NCBI GenBank assembly: GCA_947179485.1
Contig: OX359246.1
Location: 23,808,001 to 23,872,000, forward strand
DNA: 64,000 bases
Direction of reading: 5' to 3'
From: Allacma fusca
Lineage: Eukaryota; Arthropoda; Collembola; Symphypleona; Sminthuridae
Shown here: one piece after another, positions 12,335-24,784 of the stretch
Layout of the letters: each line of letters opens with the position of its first letter
Numbering within the stretch: position 1 is the first letter of the stretch
Notes under the pieces: model-generated
What the model was told of the DNA's origin: nothing
Databases searched by the model: none
Seen by the model: only the letters and a program-made list of their open reading frames with translations
Translations under genes and position numbers: made by a program

Positions 12335-12756
12335 GGGAGCGTTCACAAATGACGTCACCAAATTAGTGGGTGGGTGCTGACGGGAGATGATGATGTTGAT
12401 GACGCAGTGGTAGGGTGGATTTGACCAAATGATGATGTCATCAACCGACGAATGTTACCAACGACTTTGTTGCTTAACCGTTAACAGTTTTGGTAGTTTA
12501 CATCAACCTGCTTCGGCTTGCTTACTTGCCGAAAGTGCCCAAAATGCCAGGCATTTTCAAATTAAGACATTTTCAGGGCATTTTTAGGTAGGCAGGCATA
12601 AAACCCAGTTCATTTTCAATTGTGCAACCCTGGTGATGATGACGTCATTCCATGGGGTGGGTGCGTCGTTTCATCACATGATGATGTCTGATGACAAGTG
12701 GGTGACTGGGTGCCTAAAAACCAGTATTTTGGATGACGTCATTTGTGAACGCTCCC
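12335..12756. mobile_element. PIF/Harbinger-like MITE with TTA target duplication
   Basis: A 422-bp element with inverted termini GGGAGCGTTCACAAATGACG, extending to about 25 bases. It is flanked by TTA on both sides (12332-12334 and 12757-12759). Unit 1 has the intact CTGTTAAGAAT site near 1565, so the insertion is exact and specific to unit 2. The arms are rich in GTGGGTG and GATGATG words. A sequence ending TTGTGCAACCCTG near 12632 may be a trapped hAT end. The TTA duplication and GGG terminus fit PIF/Harbinger. No coding capacity. Confidence 0.88.
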
Positions 12757-12759
12757 TTA

Positions 12760-14462
12760 AGAATTTGGAACATTTATTTCAGGAGAAGATAGTATTGATT
12801 TCAAAATTTTATAGATCATTTTTTAAAATTCCAACCATTGGGATGGGAAATGCGGGATACTTTTTTCATAGTGGGAAAAATATGCTGATTTTGATTTTTA
12901 CATACTATTTTTGAAAAACCTGTTTTGTTTGCATGTGTGCATGGGACTTTTCATGTGGTTTGTAGATAATTACATGGATTTGTACTATGTCCTATATGTA
13001 GATATGTGTAACGTTATGAAGGATTGAATAATCCTTTGGTATGTGCCGGAATTTGTTGTAAATCCAAGCTGGAAATCTACGCAAGAAAATGCATGAGATG
13101 TTTTACTGCAATTTCTCCGCGCTCATATATTCCGACGTTGTAATAATTCTCGGTTGTTTTTACAACATAGTGAATAGTGACACGGCATCTTAAATTGTGC
13201 CCGAAATTCCTGACAAATATGGCGGGAGTTTGTTAGCGGGCTTTTCAGAATTACATTTAAGGTCATAGTCCAGCAGTCCAGTTAGAAATTGATATACAAG
13301 AAATTACCCGAGATATGCAGTATTTTATAATTTTACTAGTAAAAATCATCGCTAGGCGATAATTTGAGGTCTCGCGTAGGGCTTGAAATAAATGGACATG
13401 AAATTGGAATACAAGGAATTACCAGAGATCAGAGCTATGTATGCAGTATTTTAAAATATGTGTTTTGAGACCACAAAATATTTTGTATTTAAAGCTTTTA
13501 AATATTCCAGCTACAAAATTAAATAAAAGTATATAAACTGTTTACACAGTCTGTTATAGACTGTAGGCTGTAAGTAAGACAGGTTTTGGAACTCAGAATG
13601 TTCAGATAAAGAGCAGTATTGAATATTTGTTTTTATTTGCGTATTTATTTCTTTAATTGTTTCACGCTGCAGTTTTGTAGCTTCTCTCCTTTGCCTTAAC
13701 ATACAGGTTTAGAATAAATAATGGTTTTTATTAAAATTGTTTGTACTGTATGTATGAACGCATTTGTTAACATATGTATCTCTTTCATCAATCAGTCTAA
13801 AGAAAATGAAAACAAACAAGAATGATCTCTGCATTTCATATGTCACCATGATGTGCACATATTCTGCACGTATGTACATCAATATCCGATCCTATCTTGC
13901 AAGTTAAATATCATGGAAAACACAAATAGCGCACATCAATATTCTATGCACAAATGTCAAAAGTTTCTCTGCAATATTTTACTTAAATGTCCAATTGTAA
14001 ATTCCAGGCTTAGCTTCACTCATACATGAACGCAGAGGAAAATCGGTGATGCCTGTTTCCAAATTCTTAGGAACAATATTTAGTTATTTGTAAATATCGA
14101 CTTTTTTGGTTACAATTTAAATGCAAGTTTGCTGATTAATTTTAAAGACCAGATAATCCCCTCAATACTTTCGCAGCGTCCTTTCAAAAGTTAATTTTCT
14201 CATTTTGGGATACATACTGGAATTTGTTCCTGGTCTTCGTAAGGAAATGTCTTATTGGTAAATTACTTTACAATACCAGCTATTACATAATCTATGTACT
14301 GTGATACGAACTGCATCATTTTAATACAGCAAGTTTAGCTCTACAAATACTCCATTAGTTAAAACTCCCTCAATATTTATTACTGTTATAAAAATTCATA
14401 TAATACGATTCCTTCTGCTGGAAAAATCCAACTATCAAATATAAGACAAATCCAGGTTAAAA
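12760..14462. other. Upstream flank of A2, duplicated, no gene
   Basis: Collinear with 1570-2235, 3845-3995 and 6379-7237 of unit 1 after removing the unit-1 insertions. It carries the empty sites of the hAT elements at 2244-3836 (near 13430-13440) and 3996-6370 (near 13570-13577). Confidence 0.6.
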
Positions 14463-14842
14463 ATGTGGATTTTTGGTCCCCTCACGATATTTTCGATACG
14501 AGTAGTTATCCTTGTTGGACGGAGCTTCGGAACCATTATGTTTACTTGGGATCCGAATCAGAAACACATACGTCAAGATAATTCCAATTGCGCCCAATTA
14601 ATTTGGCGGGCTAATATTGCATTCTGCCATATCTATTACATTCTGGCAGTTCAAAGAGCGGTGAGCGTACAATTCTCCAAAACTACTCCCCAGATGATGA
14701 GAAGTCCAGAGAATTTCAGAAACTCCGACCCTTGAAGTACCGAGTGGGGAGTTATTACTATGTGGATAGAATGATGGTTCTAACAATGCTGGAAACTATT
14801 TTGACATCTCTCGCAAGTCTTTTAGTTGCACATGAAAAGTGA
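14463..14842 (+). pseudogene. Chemoreceptor A2 pseudogene (internal deletion)
   Basis: Duplicate of A1. Exon 1 is intact to about codon 80 (near 14700). The sequence then jumps directly into late exon 3, at the position equal to about 8380 of A1, and runs to the original stop at 14840-14842. About 900 bp of A1-equivalent sequence are gone, including both introns and exon 2. The join lies in a short stretch similar on both sides (CCAGAGAATTTC in exon 3), consistent with microhomology-mediated deletion. The joined frame is out of phase and stops after about 90 codons, although the distal exon 3 segment itself is undamaged, which suggests a recent event. Confidence 0.92.
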
Positions 14843-15525
14843 GAAAAAATTCATAGAATTATCCAGGACTTGAGCAAATTCTGTATCGAATACTTCAACT
14901 GTGTAAATAACCCTTAGGTATTGAAGTGCTGGTAAATGTTTTATGTAAGGGTAGTTAATGCAATTTATCATAAAATTTTGTAATATAGTTGTATACTTAA
15001 TATAAATCAACCTTATTTAAATTTTAAATGCACGTTGCCATGTTAGTTTTAAGGTCAACTATAATGTCTCCAATGAAATTTTACGCATACGGTAGTTGAG
15101 CTCGGTGATGGCAGTTGTGGCAATGCATCTGTTTGGGAATACATTACACACGATGTAACAGTTCATTAATGGATTTGACAGCAGGGTTTTTATCTGCTTG
15201 GCATCCGGTTTGCTATTTCCACATGCAACTCGTTGGCTAAATTTTAAAAAGTACCGTTTTAACACCTTTAAAAGCACAGGTTAAGAAATCCAGATGGTAA
15301 TTTTAAAACTTAGCCAACGAATGATGTATGTTGACGTAGATGTAAGCACAGTTCTCACAATGTAATAATACACGAGAAATACTGAGGAGACAATGCCTCA
15401 TAATTAGGGAGATATAGTGACGTCACAGATGGCGTTATGAAACGTTACGCTTGGCTCGAATATAGTTAAAATCACCTGTGTTCCATATTTCTCTGTCACA
15501 CTTGTATCTCTTTTTGCAGCAGGGA

Positions 15526-15650
15526 TACTGTATGTGCTGTGGATAGGGGGAACTGTATGTGCTGTGGATAGGGGGAACTGTATGTGCTGTGGATAGGGGG
15601 AACTGTATGTGCTGTGGATAGGGGGAACTGTATGTGCTATGGATAGGGGG
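15526..15650. repeat. Tandem array, 25-bp unit, 5 copies
   Basis: Five units of AACTGTATGTGCTGTGGATA plus a run of G, one with a single change. Unit 1 has a single diverged copy near 9250-9275, so the array expanded after the duplication. Confidence 0.95.
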
Positions 15651-15701
15651 AACTTTGTCTGTTTGGTATAGGGGATACCTAGGGGCTGCCCGGCTCCCAG
15701 C

Positions 15702-16467
15702 TAGAGGTGGGGCCCAGAAGCGGGTTTTTGGATTCGGGCCAGCCCGAACCCGGCCGGGCCGGGTTCGGCCTGTATATACGAACTTACGTCGGGCTTTGAC
15801 CGGGTTCGGGCAGCACTAAAACAATGAAACCGGGTTAAGATCGGGTTTGGGTTTGTATTTATTTTTCAGTTCGGATTTCGGGCGGGCCAGAAATTACAAA
15901 TGACCCGACAATACTACTAGAATAGAATTTAGTACAGACAGGTGGCATGCATATTTGACGTCGCGCAGAGTTCAATCATTGCTTTCACCTATGTATATTC
16001 ATGGTAAATAATAGTTCGTTGTATTTAAAACGTACACGTGCTTAATCATTTTGAAACGATCCCTTCCGCTTGATAGTTTATGTTCAAAAATTTTCAGAGC
16101 CAAAACGAAGTTGTGCTCCTTTAGTGCACGCTTATTGAATGTGATGAGTAGGGATGGATAGTATATGTAAATATAACAGAATATGTAAACGAAGGTTTCA
16201 CATAGGATTCAATTGTTACTAAAAAGCCGGGTTTTCATCGGGTTTTAAAACCATTTAAAGATCGGGTTTTTAGCGGGTTCGGGCCGTAAAAAATTTTGGA
16301 AACCGGGTTTTTAACGGTTTCGGACTTCACAAAATTTAAGGTGCTTAAAACGGGCCGGGTTGAATATCAAATATTCAGCCTGTTGAAGGGCCTGGTCGGG
16401 CTAATAGAGTATTTGTTCGGGTTTCTTCCGGGTTCGGGCCTGAAGTCAAGCCCGAATCCCACCTCTA
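15702..16467. mobile_element. Non-autonomous hAT-like element, GGGTTCGGGC arms
   Basis: A 766-bp element with inverted termini TAGAGGTGGG and an 8-bp flanking duplication differing at one base (CTCCCAGC at 15694-15701, CTTCCAGC at 16468-16475). TAG termini plus an 8-bp duplication fit hAT. Both arms are GC-rich runs of CGGGTTCGGGC-like words, in strong contrast to the AT-rich surroundings and to its own AT-rich core (15880-16200). The open frames here are translated repeat. Confidence 0.85.
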
Positions 16468-18659
16468 CTTCCAGCCCAGATAGCCTAGGTTTGCGCATTT
16501 TTGACGTTTCCAAAGTCCAAAGCAAGCCTACCATAAATCTTGCGGAAATCATACGCAACATAAGTGTCCTGAATGTAGCGCTATTTTTACGAAGGGGCAA
16601 TGCGCCGAAGATTCGCAAAAACTTTTACTTAAATGAAACATTGTAACACATGGCACAAATAATGCTTCAAATTTATGAAGAGCTTGTGCGCAGCAAGGAG
16701 AGATCACGGGCATGCGCGCTGTTGTGAAAGACGGCATAGTTCATTACCATCACTGTGGTCGTATGTAACTATATGACTTGAAGCCACACGGTTTGAAATA
16801 GTTTTCTAGCACCTTAAAACTTTTAAATAATTATTTAAAGTAGCACGTGTGTAAATTAAAATCAATCCTAAGGTAACTTTTAAAACTGGTGATTTCATAT
16901 GAGCAGTTTAGACCAGCGTTTGTTGTTGTGGAGTTTATTAAAGAGAACAAAACTGAAATGATGCCCTAAAGTTAGTTGAATGAAAATGAAACGGAGTAAA
17001 ATTTACCAATAATTTTATTAGCCTTATTATACAGCATCATGCTGTCAATTCTGTTTCCGGGTAAAATTATTTCCGTACTATCATTTTGAGGTACAGTTTG
17101 TGTTTTATAAATTATTGAATAGTAATTGCTACAGATTCAGATTCTTTCTCGTGTTGGAGATAAGTCAGCCGGAAAAGCTATTCGCAACATTCTAGAAAAG
17201 CTCTTTATCCAATGCTTGGCTTGTCAATTCAACTATACACGGAAAAATCTGAAAATGGATTTTTAGAAGTTTAAGATGGGAGAGCTCCTAATTAGTATGA
17301 TTCTAGTTGTTGTTAATTGGAATAAGCTGATTGGAATGAGCAAAGGATTTTATCATTTATTATTTGTCACGGTAAAGGGCTTCATAGCGAAAACTTGATA
17401 TTATTATTATAGTTCGGGATGAGCGGTTACACCAGTACTAGTCAGTCAATATGATTGGTTTTTTCTTTACATTCTACCCATAAAATCATATTTCGTCTAC
17501 AGAAATAGTTGCAGTAACATTCAATAGAAATAAACATGTGTTCCCACAGGGATTATTGTTCTTGATACAACTCGCCACCTACTTCAACTTTTTTCATTCA
17601 TTCTAGTCGTCGCGTGAGCTGTGGTTGAATCGTCACTGGTTCTGGCCGCAGAGACGTCACCTGCCACTTATGTATAGTTTATATCTATTGATCTAAGTTT
17701 CTTACGGTCCTGAAACCTGAAACCAGTTTGATACTACTTGAGAATGCAAATTATTGATTTGACGAGGAATATGACAACGTTTTTGAGCGATTTTTCACAG
17801 CCCGACTTACAGAATCTGTTTGCCCTGTTGACACAGTGTGTTTAGCTGTAGGCTGCATGCAAACTGAGTTTTGGAAACTGGAATGATTACATCAAGAACA
17901 CCATTAAATATTTGTTTGACTTCGAGTTTCTCAAGACAGTAATTCAGGTTCTGATGTTTGCCATAAAATATGGATTTGAATAATTAATAAAAGTTGTTAT
18001 TAAAATTGTTTGCGTTGCGCCGTGCATATGAGCACATATGTTAAAATTACTCGTCAAACCGTCCAAAGAAAATTAAAACAAACAAAAACGATCTTTCATT
18101 TCATGTCACCTAGATGTGCACATCTTGTATGCACATTGTAAATACCGGATGCTATCCCACAAGTCAAAAATCCAGAAATATTATTCCCGCACCAACACAC
18201 ATTGCACGTTAACAGTTTCTGTGCAGTATTTTAAGGAAAAAACACAATTGAAAATTGGACAAGTAGCTCACTCCATAATTTAGAGTCCAGCTTTAAGTTT
18301 AACTTTAAATAGCAGAGAATCAATCATTAGTTCTATTCAAAGTTTTTGGCTAACTATTTTTTTAATTTTCGGGCAAATATTGCTCTTTGCAAAAGGTATT
18401 TGGTATTTACGGCAGTGTGATGTGTATTGCTTTAAAATACCAGCTGTGTTCTATGAATTGTGACCGTGCAACACAATCAGTGTTATTTAACAACAACAAT
18501 GTGAATTTAGTTTTGCAGACATGACATTGTACTTTTTGTACTCATGCATTGCATCTACACATTTTCTAAACTCTACTTCAATAATTTTGAGACAAACTGA
18601 CAAGGTAGAAGTCCTTTTGCTGGAGAAATATTAAAACATAAGGTGCATCCTGGTTAAAA
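16468..18659. other. Intergenic DNA upstream of B2
   Basis: 16468-17440 has no match elsewhere in the window and no gene I can support. 17440-18659 matches 9560-10882 upstream of B1 and probably contains the B2 promoter. Confidence 0.5.
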
Positions 18660-19943
18660 ATGTGGATATTTGGACCCCTGACGATATTTTCAATTCGAGT
18701 AGTGACCCTTGTAGGACGGAGCTTCGGAACCCTGATGTTTACATGGGATCCGAATAAGAGACGCTTATGCCCAGATATTTCCAATTGTTCCCGATTAATT
18801 TGGCGGGCAAATATTGCATTCTGCCATCTCTATTACATTCTCGCAGTTCAAAGAGCAATTAGCGTACAATTCTCCACAACCACTCCCCAAATCATGAGAA
18901 AGTCCACACAAATTATGGTGGGATTTTTCATCACGCCTATCATAATTCAGTGGTTGAATTTTGTAAATCACAAACAAGTCTCAGCCATGATAAATGGTAT
19001 CATAACTTACTTTGAAGGATTTGAAAGTAAGTGACCGTTTATTCGAAATAGCAAAAACGGTATTAAAAACTCAATCCTTGTATCTGTAAAAATATTCAAT
19101 TTTTAGGAAACAACTTTCAAGATCGGTTTGCTAAACCGTCGTTACTAACAGATACTCCTGGGATCTTTCTCATCAACTTAGTATCCGCAACTTACAACTG
19201 CTGCTTCGTAGCATTCATTGCAGGTGTGATAATGCCACACTACGATTTATTCCTCTCGTCCATGTTCCCGGAGAAAACAGTTCTTGTGATATCCTTCTCA
19301 ACAGTCACATTTGCGTATTTCGTTGTATGCATGTGTACCAACTTGGTCATAAATGGAGTTATTGGTATATCCTCCTTATTGCATTTAAATTTTGCATTGC
19401 GTACTATCAGGTAATGTTAGCCTAATTATTAAAATAATTTCTGGTACTTTTCCTAAAACTTGAATTTCTACTAATACATTGAAATTAATCTTTAGACGAA
19501 CCCAGAAGTCCGACACGGAATTTTTACGGGATTACGAATGTCTCGACCTTTTGACGATAAATTTGAACGCATTGTATCAACGGGTGATGATGCCAGTACA
19601 CAAAGTATCATATATCATAACGTGCATTCTATGCTTATACTTTGCGATCTTGGGAAATGATATAACCTTGAGAGCTTATATGCTCTCAGTTGCGGCCTGC
19701 ATCTTATTTTACCTCATCTTTGGATTCACATTTATGGCAAGCCTGTATGAATTATCGAAAACGTTACTGGAATCCAAACGGATTGAAGTGAAAGGGAAGT
19801 TAATGGCTACAGAATTTCGAAAGCTCAAGCCTTTAAAGTTTCGAGTGGGCAATTACTACTTTGTGGATAGAATGATGGTTCTAACCATGCTGGAAACGAT
19901 TGTGTCATCTCTTGCAAGTCTTTTAGTTGCACATGAAAAGTGA
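18660..19943 (+). CDS. Gustatory-receptor-like 7TM chemoreceptor B2 (three exons, intact)
   Basis: Exons are 18660-19026, 19107-19410 and 19496-19943, giving 372 residues. Exon lengths (367, 304 and 448 nt) and intron phases (1 and 2) are identical to A1. Splice sites are GT-AG (GTAAGT, then TTTTTAG; GTAATG, then CTTTAG). The hydrophobic profile matches A1, with the same ending (FRKLKPLKFRVG, then FVDRMMVLTMLET). It shares the start context and most residues with A1 but differs throughout, so the two are distinct, older paralogues duplicated together. A predicted sensory-neuron membrane receptor; its ligand cannot be inferred. No disruption is seen. Confidence 0.72.
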
Positions 19944-20995
19944 GAAATAAGTTCATATAATTACCCAGGACTAGATTCGTTTCATATCGATTCAGTTATA
20001 AGTGGTTTTTAGAATCCAAACTGTCGGGAAAGTTTAGGAACAAGTAGTTATTAGAAACTGAATTCAACAAACCTTTCTTTAAATATGATTGAAATCACAC
20101 TGGTATAATAGAGCATCAATTTTTGAGAGATAATTTTTTTCCTTAAAACTTCCTAATGTCTTGTACTTCCTGTATCTATTCCCTAGCACTTGTACTCTGT
20201 ACTAATGTGCAGGTTTATTTAGTATGTAAACAAATTGTAAAAACTGTTTTTTCATTACTTTAGTTATAATCACGTGACGTATGTTAAGATACAAAGTTCA
20301 TGAGGAATTCATCTGAGTCCTTCATAAATTCATTGGATAAAAATTCCGTTTTCAGGGCCTATAATAATGTAAGTCATGACTCGAGCAAAAACATATTTCT
20401 TTTATCGCGTCCTAGTATATAAAGCAATTAACGAACTTTACTCATATTTGTCATTCCTGAGACAGTAGTTTTTGTCAAAACAATTAGTTATTATACCACA
20501 TAATTCTCGACATTGAGACCTATCAAACAACTTATTGAAAAATAAAGAAAATTGCCTACAAACAAGCGCGTCAAAACATTGTTTAAACTTCAACATGGAT
20601 CAACACATTAAAAAACATTCTGAAAAAAATATCTACATTGCTTATCGTGTCAATCGCACAAATTTTAGAAAATCTGGGAACGATTTTTCTACAAATATTT
20701 TTTTGCTAGTCAAACATTTTAAGTCACTCCCTTATAAGGATTAGAGGCGGTTTCTAACGATGTCGGTCGCCATGAATGTGTGAATATGAATAAAATATAC
20801 TTATGTAAATATATATTGGAAGTGAAGAGCATAAATGTGGATCTTAAAGGATTGCATTTTTGAATGATTTATTGAACTTAGTAATTCCATATTGAAATAT
20901 CCCAAAAAGCAAGTAAAGTGCTACTGAAGAGAAACTTGATATTGCTTTCGTATTTTAAAAAGCATAATTAAACATGTTCACAATCAGGGATGTCA

Positions 20996-21113
20996 ATTTC
21001 CAATTTCTTGATTACAAATTACAGTTAAAGAAGAATCGGCTTATAACTATTAATCAATAATTATTACGATTAACGATTACTTTTAAGCAGTTAAAGCCTT
21101 TTTATTCCGCTTA
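20996..21113. mobile_element. Truncated Ac-like hAT end, GATTAC arms
   Basis: It starts CAGGGATGTCAATTTCC, close to the terminus of the complete element at 3996. The next 100 bases are ATTACAAATTAC and ATTAACGATTAC words. It stops where the Harbinger-like sequence at 21117 begins. No opposite end was located. Confidence 0.5.
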
Positions 21114-21220
21114 GGTATGCGCCACAAATGACGTCATCCAAAATTCTGGCAAATAACGACTGACTGACTGGATGATCATTCGTCGTCACAACGCAGGCTG
21201 ACTGACTATATATGACGTCA
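21114..21220. mobile_element. PIF/Harbinger-like element end related to the 12335 MITE
   Basis: CACAAATGACGTCATCCAAA is shared with the terminus of the TTA-flanked MITE at 12335-12756, and TTA precedes the putative end. Arms of GACTGACT words follow. The other end was not found, so only this end is annotated. Confidence 0.5.
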
Positions 21221-24200
21221 TGTGTGTATGTATACATATGTACATGGGTATAGTATAATGCTACAGAATGTGTGAAGTCCAAGCAGTTACCATGGAGATT
21301 GTGGAAGCGAGAATGAATGCAGAATGAATGGAGCGATGCGAGGTACTGTGACGAGCTGTGTCTTTTTCTGTCAGCTGAAGCGCCTCTCCTCTTCACTTAG
21401 AAATCAGACAGCGTCAAGCTTACGGCATAAATTTACATGTAAATAAATATATAGTATTAGTATATAAGAGCCTCATAGATGGCGAAGCTGCATCATGCTC
21501 GCATCATGTAAGCGTTTAAATACCCGGTTATTGTTATGCTAAATACCCGGGTAAGTATATAATGTCAAACCATGCAGATGTTACTAAAAGTTATTCTTAT
21601 GTATGTTAATTGAATTTAGGATACTTAAATGAAAATGTTGGTATTATTTCTTTAGATAAATTAACAACATCTAGTTTATATTAACATGCATATCTATTCC
21701 CCATGTATTCGAATGGGAATCGTTGCATGTTATTGTCGGGGTTACTTAAGCACATATTTGTTATTGAATATTGTAAATATAGTGGATATTGAGCTGGAAT
21801 GATTGTGATTGACAAAGAGATGTATTATGCAGAGTGTAAATCTACGAGAAAAAGACAGATCGATTTCAGGTGTGAATGAGTGAACATTGATCGACGGTGA
21901 ATAAAAGAATTTTCATATTTTCACTAAACATTTCTTCACTAAAGCTTTCGTATTTCATTCACACTGGGTACCACTCAGTACGAGAGCAGTTGAGAGTGAG
22001 AAATTTGCTAATACAATATGTACGTGCGCTGAGGACAGCGCTGGTAATTCGCAAAGTCACCCAGTAAGTGCGACTGGGTTCCGTTCGGCAAATCATTATT
22101 TTGTAACCAATCTGAGGTTGCAACAGGATGCTTTATTACTCCACGATGAGCTCGTTTGCGATAGAAATTATTAATGGCGCTAACAATTAATCGGCTTTGT
22201 TTGCCTCGTTTTATTGTTGAGATTTTATTGTTGGACATCGTTAATAGTCATAATAAACAGAAGCCTCACATGGAGTTCTACTGTGAACAAGAGTGAAACA
22301 AAAATCATGAGATCAAAAATCACAAAAGGTGGCGAGATTATTGCCTTACGCTAGAGCATCTCCCCGTGGAATATTTTAGGCTCGTAAATTTTAATCGCCG
22401 AGTTGCTCTACCTTAAACTCTGTAAAAATGTATAAAAAATGTGAGTTTATATGTGACCTATTTTATTCCAAGGGTAGATTGATGACCCACCCTCCTTTAA
22501 AATCAATATTTTTGACTTTTTAGATAACGCATCACCGTTGAAAGGTCGAATTATGTAATTAAACGTTTTCTGTAGACAAGGAGGAATTAACGATACTTAA
22601 ACCTATAGCGCGGATAAGTAGGTTCGTATTTAATAGTAAGGGTTTGCCCATTTATCAATAATTAATTTATAACCACATTTTCAACTTAAAATTATTATAA
22701 CGAGATTTTAATCCGTTGATGCCGAAGTGCCTGCTTTAAAAATGAAACACCAGTTACTCTGTACCGTATATTACCTTTCGGTCGATATAACTTGTGTATA
22801 ATTCTTACCTAACTTTCCGAATTGGAGAAATTCACTATAATGATTTTGAATGCTGAAGTCCTTATTTAAACTTACGATTTCACACGGGATTTTATGGAAG
22901 AGCTATTAAGGGTTTGGATTAAATAGGCGCAGAAAAATGACGTAATGTTATGAAGAAAGGACTGACTGAGTACGTCATGTTAAACCATGCATGATAATTA
23001 TGACTGACTGACTAAATGCATGTTACTTCACGTTATTGAGCAATTGGACTTCAATTTTTGACCTATATCAAAGAAAAAGCAAAGTGGAAAATAATTTGCT
23101 TCAAAATTATAAATGGAATCTCAATTTCATTTACGGAAAATTACTGTTGGTCATAGATAAACTGACATTCAGCATGGTTTCAAAATATATCAGGTATGAT
23201 TTCATTTACGTGTTATAATTTTTTTCTCAGCATTTAGGGGTGGATATACGGGGTGGCCGAAAAAAAGTTAATTCCAAAAAATAGAGTAAAAAATAGTAGG
23301 TCAAATGTCAGCAATTATTAATGCGAAGACAAATCCATTCATTTTTAGGTGACCGCATAGGATGGATTTCTTGGATAAGAAATACACTTTAATAAACATG
23401 TGTATACAGAGAAAATAAATTTAATATGGTGTTAGGAATTATAATGATATATTACTTGTTGTGGGCTGCTACTATGTATAACGTTTCAACGATAATTATT
23501 TCCTTAACAGCTTTACAAATCTTTAGAACCACAATCTAACTGATGAAAAATTTATATAACTGTATCGTTGTGCAAAGAATAAATATAAATAAAAATTTTT
23601 ACGAGTTTTCAACATTTATTTAAAACAATATTTTTGTGTCAAAATACAGAAGTTTGGATTTAATGGGTTATCAAATAAACACTTATGTTGGCTATTGGAT
23701 AAAATAAGTGATTACGCAGAACAGTGTTAAATAAAGGAGTTCTTACTACTGTTCTATATCATTAACATAAAGTTTACATATATTTCTACCAGGGACGGGA
23801 ATTTGAATTCGAATCGGAATTATATTCCAAAAATTCGGGTATCCGAATCTATATTGGAAACGGAAACAAATTCAAAGGTATTTGTATCCAAAATTGGATT
23901 ACATTACAAACAAGGGTATTCAAATGATTTTCATGAATTCAAATAAAGTATCGATTTCATTGGGTTTTAAACTGTCACGTGCGAGCAAATGTTCACAGAA
24001 AGAATCTATTAAAAGCCGCACACATAAATGTCGGTAAACGAAAAGTGTATGCTTGTTATTGGGCAGTGATTTCAATCATGTGCAACGATGATTAGGATAT
24101 CTGGCCTAAAATATCTGAAAACAGGACGTTAATCCGGGGTAAATACAGGGTTGCAAATTACACTTTACTGAAATTTACAAATCAAACTTACTTTACCAGG

Positions 24201-24784
24201 TGTTTTAGATATCGTAGACCTTAGAACTATTGGAACTGATGCACTGATTCAGAATCTAAAATAACTTTATGGCGCTAAGCAACAGCTTTGTAAGTATAGA
24301 AGGCGAAATCTGACGTGTAGAGTTGGAACAGTATAACGGTGAGACAGAAATGAGAGTGCCAACATAATGTCGATAAATTGCAATTTCGCGACAACCTACT
24401 CGCACTATTTACGCACACATGCTCTGTAGTGCTCGGAGAGTGATCTTGTTTGTTATCCTATATCATTGTGCACTCCCAATCTCCTGGTATTGCCCTGAGA
24501 TCATATAAATCCTGGGAAGGTATACTCCCATCCGCGTAATTCGACATTTCCCTTCCCACTGTCTTCTACGTATCACTACTCGCTTTACTGTTTCTTTGTC
24601 CTACTCACTTACATCACAACATTTCTACATCTGTGCCTCCTGCTAAACTGAACTGACTCCTGTTGGTATGCTGTTTCCCCTCCCTATGGTCGAAGATCCT
24701 TCTACCTCTCTCCTTCCAATTTCTCTTTTTATTTCGTCCAACTGGTTTCTCCTCGTGTTCTTGTCAACACAATGTATCCCAACC

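Larger units (their letters stand above)
11735..19850. repeat. Segmental duplication, unit 2 (genes A2 and B2)
   Basis: Second copy of the A-B receptor block. It starts about 100 bases after truncated gene B1 ends and is collinear with unit 1. It lacks the three large DNA-transposon insertions of unit 1 and has two of its own. The stretch 16468-17440 has no clear counterpart in unit 1, where about 9300-9560 lies in its place. It is either a further insertion or was lost from unit 1. Homology beyond the end of gene B2 cannot be tested because B1 is truncated at its 3' end. Confidence 0.85.
19944..24780. other. Gene-poor spacer with broken DNA-transposon ends
   Basis: No supported gene. Visible remnants: an Ac-like hAT end (CAGGGATGTCAATTTCC) at 20996 with GATTAC-type arms; a PIF/Harbinger-like end at 21117 related to the MITE at 12335, with GACTGACT arms; similar GACTGACT words near 22955-23015; an end CAGGGACGGGAATTTG at 23793 with GAATTCGAATCGG arms; and CAGGGTTGCAAATTAC at 24147. 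None has a matching opposite end that I could find, so all are listed as fragments. Confidence 0.5.

Noticed and set aside
21117..23015. One complete element bounded by the GACTGACT regions
   Set aside because: The two regions are in the same orientation at their TGACGT-like ends, and no inverted termini or target duplication could be matched.
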